Source: Streptomyces hyaluromycini
Lineage (GTDB): Bacteria; Actinomycetota; Actinomycetes; Streptomycetales; Streptomycetaceae
Length of the DNA: 64,000 bases
Direction of reading: 5' to 3'
Assembly: GCF_002217755.1 (NCBI RefSeq)
Contig: NZ_BCFL01000018.1
Location: 930,001 to 994,000, forward strand
The notes beneath the pieces were generated by a model. That model was not told the DNA's origin. It did not search any database and worked only from the letters and a program-made list of their open reading frames with translations. Positions 53,891 to 64,000 of the stretch are shown one piece after another. Every line of letters begins with the position of its first letter. Position 1 is the first letter of the stretch. The position numbers and the translations under genes were made by a program.

Positions 53891-54192
53891 AACCACCGGC
53901 CGAGCCCGACCACTTCGGCGGCACCATCTTCCGCGACCGCCACGATCTCCCACCGCACGCGTCATGCGCTCCGAATCGGGCCTGCCCAGCCTGAGGCCAA
54001 GGTGGTTCACACCGCGGCCGAGGACCACCTGTCCGGATCGATCCGGTAGCCGACCGCACCATCCCGCATGATCACGGCAAAGCCCGATGGCTGTGCGCCG
54101 TCGGCAGGGGCGCACCCACGGGCTGGAGGAACCGGACCCCACGAGGACGGGCGATTGGTCCAGCACCGACAGACGCGGGGCCGCCGCCCTGC

Positions 54193-54714
54193 TCATCGCG
54201 CACCTCGCGTGATCGCCGGCACGATCCTGTAGTCCCGCTGGAAAACCAGGTTGTGCAGATCACCGGTGGCGATCGCGCGCAGCGTGGGCACCTCGGCCGC
54301 CGCCTGCTCGGGCGAAAACACGTTCAGCGGCCAGTCGTGCACGGTCGCGCCCCGCAGATGTGGGTGATGGAAGCCGCCGCCGTAGTACGCGAGAAGGGTG
54401 ATCGGCGCGATCCCGGACTCCCGCTGCTCGGGCCACGACAGCGTCCAGCTCGCCCCGAGCCCCAGGTCCTGGGTGCGTCGGGTCCCGCTGGCCGCCACCT
54501 CGCCGGTACCGAGGAGCAGGGCGGTGTCGAACTCCTCCAGCACCTGGACGGCGTACGGGTGGAGCAGTTCGGCTGCCTGCTCGAAGTGCCGTTCCTTGCC
54601 CCGGCGCGACACAGTGTCGCCGCCCTCGCCGTGGGTGCCGTCGCGCAGGTCCCCGAAGTGGCGCAGCAGGGCCGCGATGTGCGGCGGCCCCGTCTCGGAC
54701 CGTGTGGTGGTCAT
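54193..54714 (-). CDS. Hypothetical protein of the MFS-hydrolase operon
   Basis: A 173-residue protein with no signal or membrane segment. Residues such as LLLGTGEVAASGTRRTQDLG and GGGFHHPHLRG suggest a compact alpha/beta protein. Its ATG overlaps the hydrolase stop by 4 bases, so it is the third gene of the operon. I do not recognise the family. Confidence 0.7.
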   Translation of the reverse strand: MTTTRSETGPPHIAALLRHFGDLRDGTHGEGGDTVSRRGKERHFEQAAELLHPYAVQVLEEFDTALLLGTGEVAASGTRRTQDLGLGASWTLSWPEQRESGIAPITLLAYYGGGFHHPHLRGATVHDWPLNVFSPEQAAAEVPTLRAIATGDLHNLVFQRDYRIVPAITRGAR

Positions 54715-55607
54715 GGTGTCTCCTTCCGTCGTTGCAGTTGCTCGCGCAGCGCCGTGCCGAGCCGGCGCCGCAGCCCCGGGTTCCCCGCAGCGGGACCGTC
54801 GGCGGCGAGGAAGGCCGCGTGCGGGGTGCCGGGGAAGGTCTTCAGCCGTACGGCGTTGCCCGCCTCTCGCAGCAGCCGGGCGTACTCCGCGACGTCATCG
54901 CGGACGGGATCGAGCTCGCCGACCGCGAGTACGGCCGGGGCCAGGCCGCCCAGCCGCTCTGCCGCCAGGGGGGTGCTGTACAGCGGGATCCCGCCGCGTA
55001 CGGCGGTTTCCACCCCGCCGCGGTACGTCTCCCAGGCCAGCCGGAGATCCTCCGCCGCGGGGAAGGCGCCCCGCTCGCTGGTGTAAGAGGCGGCGGCGCA
55101 GTCGGGGTCCAGTGGCGGGTACGCCAGCACCTGGGCGGCGAGCGGCTGGTCGCGGTCGCGGCGGGCGAGGGCCGCGCAGGCGGCGATGGTGCCGCCTGCG
55201 CTGTCGCCCCCGACCGCCAGCGGCTCGCCGTCCGCCGCCTGTTCCCCGGCCCAAGACAGCGTGGTCAGCACGTCCTCCAGCTGGGCTGGGTGCCGATAGC
55301 CGGGGGCCAGCCGGTAGCCGGTGCTGACCACCGTGCACCCCGAGGTCCTCGCGAGGTCCATGACGGGCCCGTGCCAGCGCTCGACCGACCCTGCCTGCCA
55401 GCTGCCGCCGTGCGCCCAGACCAGCCAGCCGTACGGCCGCGGTCCGGGCCGGTAGATCCGAACCGGTATGCGATGGGTCCCCGCGTCGAGCCAGACCGGC
55501 CGCCGCTGCACCTCACCGGACCGCCGGCCGTCCGGACGTACGGCCCTGTCCTCGTCCGGAGCGGCCAGGCCCGCGCGTGGTTCGTACCGTCGTGAGTTAC
55601 TGCGCAC
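54711..55607 (-). CDS. Alpha/beta hydrolase of the hormone-sensitive-lipase family
   Basis: A 298-residue protein. The HGG oxyanion motif is in WAHGGSWQAG, the nucleophile in GGDSAGGTIA, Asp in VGELDPVRDD and His in PGTPHAAFLA. GTG 55607 is chosen; it overlaps the MFS stop by 11 bases. The first about 35 residues are Arg-rich and poorly conserved, so a later start is possible. Probably an esterase acting with the exporter, for example on an ester-type drug (inference). Confidence 0.83.
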   Translation of the reverse strand: MRSNSRRYEPRAGLAAPDEDRAVRPDGRRSGEVQRRPVWLDAGTHRIPVRIYRPGPRPYGWLVWAHGGSWQAGSVERWHGPVMDLARTSGCTVVSTGYRLAPGYRHPAQLEDVLTTLSWAGEQAADGEPLAVGGDSAGGTIAACAALARRDRDQPLAAQVLAYPPLDPDCAAASYTSERGAFPAAEDLRLAWETYRGGVETAVRGGIPLYSTPLAAERLGGLAPAVLAVGELDPVRDDVAEYARLLREAGNAVRLKTFPGTPHAAFLAADGPAAGNPGLRRRLGTALREQLQRRKETP

Positions 55608-57033
55608 TCGGCCGCGCACCACGCAGGAACACGGCGCTGGTGAGGGCGCCGAGGACAACGAGGGCGGCGTTGACCGCGATGGCCGTCTTCAGCCCGCCGA
55701 GGATGGCCGAGGCTCCCCTGCCGGTCATCGCGGCGGTGGCGATGGCGCTCATGATCGGCGTGCCCATGGTGATGCCGATCTGCTGGGTCATGGTCGCGAG
55801 CCCGGTGGCCAGGCCCTGTTCACGGTCGGCGAGACCGGAGGTGGCGGTGACCATGAATCCGACGATGACGAGCATGTTGCCCACACCGCCGGTGAAGGTG
55901 GCGACGAGCAGCAGCCACAGCGAGGAGTGAGTGGCGCCGAGGCCGAGCAGGGCGGCCGTGAACACGGTCTGCAGGATGCCGCCGGTGATCAGCGTCTGCT
56001 TGCTGCCGATCTTCCCGATGACCTTCGGGGCGACCGAGCCGCCGACGACCGTTCCGATTCCCAGTACACCGAAGGACAGGCCGGCGGCCAGCGGGGAGAA
56101 GCCGAGCACCTCCTGGAGGTAGAGGGTCAGCAGGAAGACCAGGGAGGTCTCGGTGAGGAAGGCGATCAGACCGGCGACGTTGCCCCAGGCCACCGAACGC
56201 TTGCCGAGCACGCTGAGCGGTACCAGCGGGGCGCTCACCTTGCGCTCGACTGCCCAGAACACGATCAGCAACAGCACGCCGGCCGCCAGCGACAGCAGGG
56301 CGTTCGCGGAGCCCCAGCCGTGCTCACCGGCCTGTGTGAGGCCGAAGACGATGGCCAGCAGACCGACGGTGACGCTGATGGCGCCGGGAACGTCCAGCTT
56401 CGGGCGCTCGTCGGGCCGGGACTCCTTGATGACCGTCGGGGCGACGATCAGGACGGCGAGGGCGACGGGCACATTGATGAAGAACGCCCAACGCCAGGAC
56501 AGCAGGTCGGTCAGCACACCGCCGAGGATCGCTCCGGTGGTGAACCCGGCGGACATCAGAGCCCCGTTCAGGCCGAGCGCCTTCTCCCGCAGCGGGCCCT
56601 CCGGGAACGAGGTCGTCATGAGCGAGAGGCCGGCCGGGGTCACCGCCGCAGTAGCGAGCCCCTGGAACACACGAGCCGTGATCAGCACCTCCGGGTTCTG
56701 CGCCAGACCGCCCGCCAGCGACGCCGCGCCCAGCACCACCAGACCTCCGAGGAAGAGCCTGCGACGGCCGAACAGGTCCGCAACCCGGCCGAACAGCAGG
56801 GTGAACCCCGCCGCGCACAGGGCGAACGCGGTGCCGATCCACTGCAGACGCGCCAGAGAGAAGCCCAGACCCTCGCCGATCACCGGCAGCGCCACGTTCA
56901 GGATGGAGAAGTCCACCGCCAGCATGAACTGGGTCGCGAGAAGCAGCACCAGCACCAGCCGCAGACGCGGGGTGAGGACGGCCGGAGCCGTTCCCACGGC
57001 CGTACCGGCCGTGTCCGAATCAGTGACGGACAT
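55597..57033 (-). CDS. DHA2-type MFS drug exporter
   Basis: A 478-residue, 14-TM transporter. TM1 region FMLAVDFSILNVALP, motif A GRVADLFGRRR and motif C-like GALMSAGFTTGAILGGVLTD are all present. ATG 57033 begins the family-typical N-terminus; an upstream ATG at 57084 lacks a ribosome site. First gene of an operon with the hydrolase and a small protein. Divergent from an XRE regulator that probably controls it. Confidence 0.9.
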   Translation of the reverse strand: MSVTDSDTAGTAVGTAPAVLTPRLRLVLVLLLATQFMLAVDFSILNVALPVIGEGLGFSLARLQWIGTAFALCAAGFTLLFGRVADLFGRRRLFLGGLVVLGAASLAGGLAQNPEVLITARVFQGLATAAVTPAGLSLMTTSFPEGPLREKALGLNGALMSAGFTTGAILGGVLTDLLSWRWAFFINVPVALAVLIVAPTVIKESRPDERPKLDVPGAISVTVGLLAIVFGLTQAGEHGWGSANALLSLAAGVLLLIVFWAVERKVSAPLVPLSVLGKRSVAWGNVAGLIAFLTETSLVFLLTLYLQEVLGFSPLAAGLSFGVLGIGTVVGGSVAPKVIGKIGSKQTLITGGILQTVFTAALLGLGATHSSLWLLLVATFTGGVGNMLVIVGFMVTATSGLADREQGLATGLATMTQQIGITMGTPIMSAIATAAMTGRGASAILGGLKTAIAVNAALVVLGALTSAVFLRGARPSAQ

Positions 57034-57235
57034 GACGTCGAGTCCCTTTCGTTCGAGCTTCGCCGGTGCGTCTGTCGTGCACACCGTTGGGAAAGAGACT
57101 CGTCTCGGCCCGGGGACCCGGCCAGCACCCTGTCTCGCACAGTCAGCGCAAGGGTGGTCATCGCATGACCACCCTTATGGCTCACGCCTGGCCCGGCGGG
57201 TGGGCATCATGAAGGGGAGTGATCGGGAGGCATCG

Positions 57236-58117
57236 ATGGACGCTCCGTCCGAACTGGGAGACTTCCTCAGGTCCCGCCGTGCCGCACTGCGCCCGGAGGA
57301 CGTCGGCATCACCCCGCATCCGACCCGCCGCCGGGTCAGCGGGCTGCGCCGCGAGGAGCTGGCCATGCTCGCCGGGGTCAGCATCACCCACTACACCCGT
57401 CTCGAACAGGGCCGTGTCCTCAGCGCCTCGGACTCCGTGCTGGACGCGATCGCGCGCACCCTGCGGCTGACCGACGACGAGACCGCGCACCTGAAGGACC
57501 TGGCCCGGCCCACCGCCACCGCTGCCCGCCCCACCACACCCCGCGCGGAGCAGGCCAGCCCCTCGGCACGGCAGCTGCTGGCGGCCATGTCGGAGGTGCC
57601 GGCGCTGGTCCTGGACCGCCGTAACGACGTACTGGCCTGGAACCGGCTGGGGCACGCACTGCTCGCCGCGCATCTGCCCGCGGACAGCGGCGAGACGCCG
57701 GCCACCCGGCCCAACGTGACGCGGATGCTGTTCCTGGATGACCGCTACCGCGCGCTGTACACCGACTGGCACGACGAGGCGCAGCTCGCGGTCGCCTCGC
57801 TGCGGCTGATCGCCGGCCGCCACCCCGACGACCGCCGGCTGACCGAACTGGTCGGCCAACTCACCGTTCAGTGCGATGAGTTCGCATCCCGTTGGGCCCG
57901 CCATCCGGTGCGCACCTGTACCTCGGGAGTGAAGCAGCTGCGTCACCCGCTGGTCGGCACGATGGACCTGAGCTTCGAGAACCTCGTCATCCCCGGCTCG
58001 TCCGGCCAGCGCCTGATCGCCTATACGGCCGAACCGGGCTCACCTTCCGAGGCGGCCCTGCGCCTGCTGGGCAGCGCGGCCGCACCTGAGGTCGAGAGCA
58101 CCTCCGCGACGCTGTGA
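57236..58117 (+). CDS. XRE-family regulator with MmyB-like ligand domain (3)
   Basis: A 293-residue regulator. HTH LRREELAMLAGVSITHYTRLEQG is at about 39-61, followed by an MmyB-type domain (NDVLAWNRLGHALL, RHPLVGTMDLSFENL). ATG 57236 has GGGAGG about 7 bases upstream; an ATG at 57209 is in frame but less well placed. It is a more distant relative of the two regulators near 34-37 kb. Divergent from the MFS operon, so it is the likely local repressor. Confidence 0.88.
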   Translation: MDAPSELGDFLRSRRAALRPEDVGITPHPTRRRVSGLRREELAMLAGVSITHYTRLEQGRVLSASDSVLDAIARTLRLTDDETAHLKDLARPTATAARPTTPRAEQASPSARQLLAAMSEVPALVLDRRNDVLAWNRLGHALLAAHLPADSGETPATRPNVTRMLFLDDRYRALYTDWHDEAQLAVASLRLIAGRHPDDRRLTELVGQLTVQCDEFASRWARHPVRTCTSGVKQLRHPLVGTMDLSFENLVIPGSSGQRLIAYTAEPGSPSEAALRLLGSAAAPEVESTSATL

Positions 58118-58145
58118 GGGGAGATCGCTCGGACCGGCCGGGCGA

Positions 58146-58256
58146 GGATTCAGCCCCGTGACGCAAAGCCCTGAATCCGCACACCTGGCGAGACATTTCC
58201 GCAGGTCAGAGACCTGCACAGCGAGGCGGGCGGGACTCGAACCCACGGCCGACGTA
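58146..58256 (-). other. att footprint 2 (tRNA 3'-end-like, with flank)
   Basis: Contains the T-arm-like part (GGACTCGAACCCACGGCCGACG on the plus strand, shown in part: ACTCGAACCCACGGCC) and the preceding hairpin GCAGGTC-AGA-GACCTGC. About 100 bases, beginning at GGATTCAGCCCCGTGA, match 59518-59625. It stops before the anticodon part, so it is shorter than copies 1 and 3. Confidence 0.6.
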
Positions 58257-58334
58257 CCGCACCGCCCTGCACATTCGACGCGAGCACCCTGCCGTCAGCG
58301 GCAGCACCATGACCTGGCTCAACACCCGCCGGAC

Positions 58335-58481
58335 ACCCTCGCCTTCCACCGCGCTCCCGGCCTCGTGTGCGTGCTCAATCCGTCGAACGAGGCGTACAGG
58401 CTGCCCGACCGCACCACGGTCCTTCTGGCCAGCGGTCCCGTCGAAGACGGATTGCCCGCCGACTGGCCAGTCCCTGGCCCA
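58335..58481 (+). pseudogene. C-terminal fragment of a GH13 alpha-glucosidase/amylase
   Basis: The frame reads LAFHRAPGLVCVLNPSNEAY then RLPDRTTVLLASGPVEDG, the C-terminal beta-domain pattern of GH13 alpha-glucosidases. No catalytic part precedes it; upstream DNA is att footprint 2. It is a leftover from an insertion or deletion. Confidence 0.5.
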
Positions 58482-58525
58482 CACGAACGGTTGCGGCCCC
58501 GCACCTTGGAATATATAAAAGATCT

Positions 58526-58539
58526 TGTATCTTGATACA
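58526..58539. promoter_or_regulatory. Palindromic operator before vapBC
   Basis: TGTATC-TT-GATACA is a perfect 14-bp palindrome in AT-rich DNA (AATATATAAAAG just upstream), about 36 bases before the VapB start. It fits autoregulation by the VapB-VapC complex. Confidence 0.65.
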
Positions 58540-58574
58540 CTTCGCCTAATACACTCAAGTTGGAGGAGGCCACC

Positions 58575-58844
58575 ATGAGTCGGACGGTCATTGATCTCGA
58601 CGACGAGGCGCTGGAAGCAGCTGCCAGAGAGCTCGGCACCTCTACCAAACGCGACACCATCAACACCGCACTGCGGGAAGTCACGGCCCGCTACCGGCGT
58701 CTGCGAGCACTCGACGAGGCCCGCGAACTGGTGGCCGAGGGTGCTCTGGACATCGACCTACTGCTGGACAAGAGCGCATACCGCCCCACGAGCGCGGGCG
58801 CGGGCGCGGCGGACGATGACCGCGACACCGGAGCGCACGAGTGA
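58575..58844 (+). CDS. vapB: VapB-type antitoxin
   Basis: An 89-residue protein. The N-terminus (SRTVIDLDDEALEAAARELG, then KRDTINTALREV) is the ribbon-helix-helix DNA-binding domain of VapB antitoxins. The C-terminal part wraps the toxin. ATG 58575 with GGAGGAGG upstream. It overlaps the toxin GTG by 4 bases; an operator palindrome precedes it. Confidence 0.9.
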   Translation: MSRTVIDLDDEALEAAARELGTSTKRDTINTALREVTARYRRLRALDEARELVAEGALDIDLLLDKSAYRPTSAGAGAADDDRDTGAHE

Positions 58845-59254
58845 CAGTCGCCGACTACCTCATCGACACCTCCGCCCTCGCCCGCGTCCTGCTCCGCCAG
58901 AACACGGCCGAATGGGACGACAGGATCGCCGCCGGCCTCGTCGCGATCTGCGACCTCACCGAACTGGAAGTCCTCTACTCGGCCCGCTCGGCCACGGACC
59001 GCGCCCGCTTGAAGTCGGCACTCGACGCCCACTACGCCTGGTGCCCCATGCCCGACGGTGTCTACCGCCGCTCCCGCGTCATCCAGGAACAGCTGACCGC
59101 CAAGGGAGAACACCGCAGCGCGGACCCGGTGGACCTCCTGGTGGCCGCAGCCGCGGAAGAAGCGGGACTCACTCTGCTCCACCACGACCGCGACTTCGAA
59201 ACGATCGCCCGCACGACAGGGCAGCCGGTCCGCACGATCGACCTCAGGCAGTAG
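58841..59254 (+). CDS. vapC: VapC-type PIN-domain toxin
   Basis: A 137-residue PIN-domain ribonuclease. The acidic residues of the active site are D9 (LIDTSAL), E43 (LTELEVL), D95/D98 (SADPVDLL) and D116 (HHDRDF). Such toxins cleave tRNA or rRNA unless bound by VapB. The pair lies between att footprints 2 and 3, where it would help keep the island in the chromosome. Confidence 0.92.
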   Translation: MTVADYLIDTSALARVLLRQNTAEWDDRIAAGLVAICDLTELEVLYSARSATDRARLKSALDAHYAWCPMPDGVYRRSRVIQEQLTAKGEHRSADPVDLLVAAAAEEAGLTLLHHDRDFETIARTTGQPVRTIDLRQ

Positions 59255-59517
59255 AGCTCGCGCGGCACCGACGGGCACCGAGCTTCTGACCGACCAGGCC
59301 GCCTGGCGGTCACTCAGGGGCCCGGGCCGTCTCCCGACACCCAAGGTCACCAAGCAACTTCCGAATCCCCGCGTCCAGCCAGCGTCCAGAATGCGACGTT
59401 CAGACGCTCGCACAGCCCACCCACGACGCCGTCCTCCAGCCGTTGGCCGATACGACCGCGCAGGCCAAAGCGATCTCAACGCACACCGACCGCCACCGAG
59501 TTGAACTCACGAGCAGC
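59255..59517. other. Gene-free stretch
   Basis: I see no intact gene. A stretch at about 59370-59400, with repeated GCGTCCAG, resembles the sequence around the integrase-tail-like DNA further right and may be another trace of integration. Confidence 0.4.
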
Positions 59518-59690
59518 GGATTCAGCCCCGTGAACCAACGACCTGAATACGCACCCCAGATGAGGCGTTTTCGCAGGTCGCAGACCTACACAGTGGGGCG
59601 GGTGGGACTCGAACCCACGGCCGACGGATTATGAGTCCTTTGAGGATCTTGGCGACCCTTGTCGATCAATGCTCATCTTGGCCGTTTTCC
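59518..59690 (-). other. att footprint 3 (tRNA 3'-end-like, with flanks)
   Basis: The plus strand has GGGACTCGAACCCACGGCC, then GGATTATGAGTCC, that is, T-arm and CAT anticodon-loop sequences on the minus strand. The shared flank GGCGACCCTTGTCG also occurs at copy 1. A hairpin (GCAGGTCGCAGACCTAC) precedes it. The 5' half of a tRNA is absent. Confidence 0.65.
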
Positions 59691-59790
59691 CAGGTCAGAC
59701 GAAGGTTTGGCACCTCACTCTCCCTCTGCCCTTGTCAGTCTTTTCCGATCCTTGTGTCCAACCTGCGTCCCGAATGCGTCCCGGATGGAC
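59691..59790 (-). pseudogene. Possible C-terminal tail of a lost integrase
   Basis: The minus strand reads RDAFGTQVGHKDRKRLTRAE, and a related GTQWGRKDGNRPTRVARLL lies next to att footprint 1. Such GTQ..HKD tails end some actinobacterial tyrosine integrases next to their tRNA att site. No catalytic residues remain. This is a weak call. Confidence 0.3.
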
Positions 59791-59808
59791 ACGCACACCC
59801 GGTTCAAG

Positions 59809-59836
59809 GACCCTCTCCCCAGCTGGGGAGAGGGTC
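59809..59836. terminator. Perfect 28-bp palindrome at the trailer end of the CRISPR array
   Basis: GACCCTCTCCCC-AGCT-GGGGAGAGGGTC is a perfect palindrome about 55 bases beyond the last repeat of the array. If the array is read on the minus strand, it would stand at the end of the precursor RNA, so a terminator is plausible. Confidence 0.5.
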
Positions 59837-59891
59837 TCGAAACCATGCGCAGCGGATTCCCTTTCCAACGCGCAGCGACTCAAAGGCAGGT

Positions 59892-60520
59892 GGATCGCCC
59901 CTCAAGTGCACGGGGCCGACACTTCCTCCGTCGCCTCAACGATGACGCAGTACGGGCTATCCCCGCGCGAAGGCCAACAGCAGCTCATGATCCCCCACAC
60001 CGTGGAGGAGCTATCTCATCGCGCGCGGGGCCAGCAATATGACCTCGCCCGCATAGGCATTGGCCTTGGAGCTTCCCCCCGTGCGGGGCCGAGCAGCGGC
60101 GGCTGTACCAAGGGCACATCGACGCGGAGCGACCCCAGCGGGCGCGGGGCCGACTGGTAACCGCGTGTGTGCATGGTATGTAGATCGGAGCCATCCCCGC
60201 GTGCACGGGGCCGACGGCCGCTCGTCCGGCATCCACCAGTAGATGTAGGAGCTATCCCCACGTGCGCGGGGCCGACGCGGTGGTCTACATGTGCCGCCGG
60301 TTTGCCTGGGAGCTATACCCGCGTGCGCGGGGCCGACGCCCTGACGTGCTCGATGTAGGGCACCCCGATCGAGCTATCCCCGCGCGCGGGGGCCGATTGC
60401 GAGGCGGCTCCGCCGTGGTAGCGGCACACGGAGCTATCCCCGCGTGCGCGGGGCCGACGGCGTCCGCGTTGTAGACGAACCCGCCGAACCGTGGGCCATC
60501 CCCGCGTGCGCGGGGCCGAC
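59892..60520 (-). CRISPR. Type I-E CRISPR array, 11 repeats
   Basis: Repeats of 29 bases start at about 59892, 59953, 60007, 60068, 60126, 60187, 60248, 60309, 60370, 60430 and 60492, mostly 61 apart, giving spacers of about 32. On the plus strand a repeat is GGAGCTAT, stem CCCCGCG-TG-CGCGGGG, then CCGAC. On the minus strand it begins GTCGG and has ATAGCTCC after the stem, matching the I-E form, so the array is read leftwards, in the direction of the cas genes. Repeats near 59.9-60.1 kb are degenerate (trailer end). The leader side has only 40 bases before cas6. Confidence 0.95.
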
Positions 60521-60560
60521 TCTCCCTGAGCTGGCACGTTCGCGGCTATCAGCTGCGATT

Positions 60561-64000
<3,440 letters not shown>

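Noticed and set aside
53862-54062. A 66-codon frame on the minus strand as a gene
   Set aside because: Arg/Gly/Pro-rich with no ribosome site or family resemblance; the region looks decayed.

Overview
The window is high-GC DNA with the codon use, GTG starts, secreted proteins and regulator density of a Streptomyces or close relative. Species-level identity cannot be told from the sequence. Most genes have a clear Shine-Dalgarno sequence, and many co-directional neighbours overlap by 4 bases.

Region 1 (0-17.5 kb) is dominated by a conflict/defence-type locus on the minus strand. VMAP-like protein, MoxR ATPase and a vWA/NB-ARC/TPR protein (SAV2336/FxsT type) are encoded with overlapping stop/start codons. 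Further on come an alpha/beta hydrolase, a caspase-like peptidase, a short FxsA-like peptide and a stand-alone HExxH protein. The caspase and the VMAP protein each carry an effector-associated domain of the same type, which suggests docking between effector and core. A cation/proton antiporter sits inside the locus on the opposite strand. An FG-GAP protein, a small membrane protein and a protein mannosyltransferase flank it.

Region 2 (17.5-31.5 kb) holds an antigen-85-like esterase, a large LuxR-family (LAL) ATPase regulator with a dispersed repeat inserted in frame, a sedolisin-type protease, a secreted protein, a membrane protein with beta-helix-like repeats, and a two-gene NLR-like module. 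In that module a small two-TM protein and an NB-ARC/TPR protein share a short Q-[VI]-x-G motif resembling RHIM/BASS amyloid-signalling motifs.

Region 3 (31.5-51.9 kb) is mostly regulatory and metabolic: a PAS-SpoIIE phosphatase, two duplicated enzyme plus XRE-regulator modules sharing a 75-bp promoter element, a DMT transporter-response regulator-kinase operon whose likely binding box recurs upstream of a neighbouring membrane-protein gene, a secreted phosphoesterase, an HhH protein pair with a BTAD regulator, a foldback (MITE-like) element abutting a NUDIX gene, a TetR regulator, a methyltransferase and a NarL-type two-component pair.

Region 4 (51.9-64 kb) looks like accessory DNA. Three copies of a tRNA 3'-end-like sequence bracket a 5'-truncated MFS gene, an MFS/hydrolase operon with a divergent XRE regulator, a glycosidase fragment and a VapBC toxin-antitoxin pair. 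Then follow a type I-E CRISPR array of 11 repeats and the cas6-cas5-cas7-cse2 genes, running off the right edge. cas1 and cas2 are missing from their usual place between cas6 and the array.
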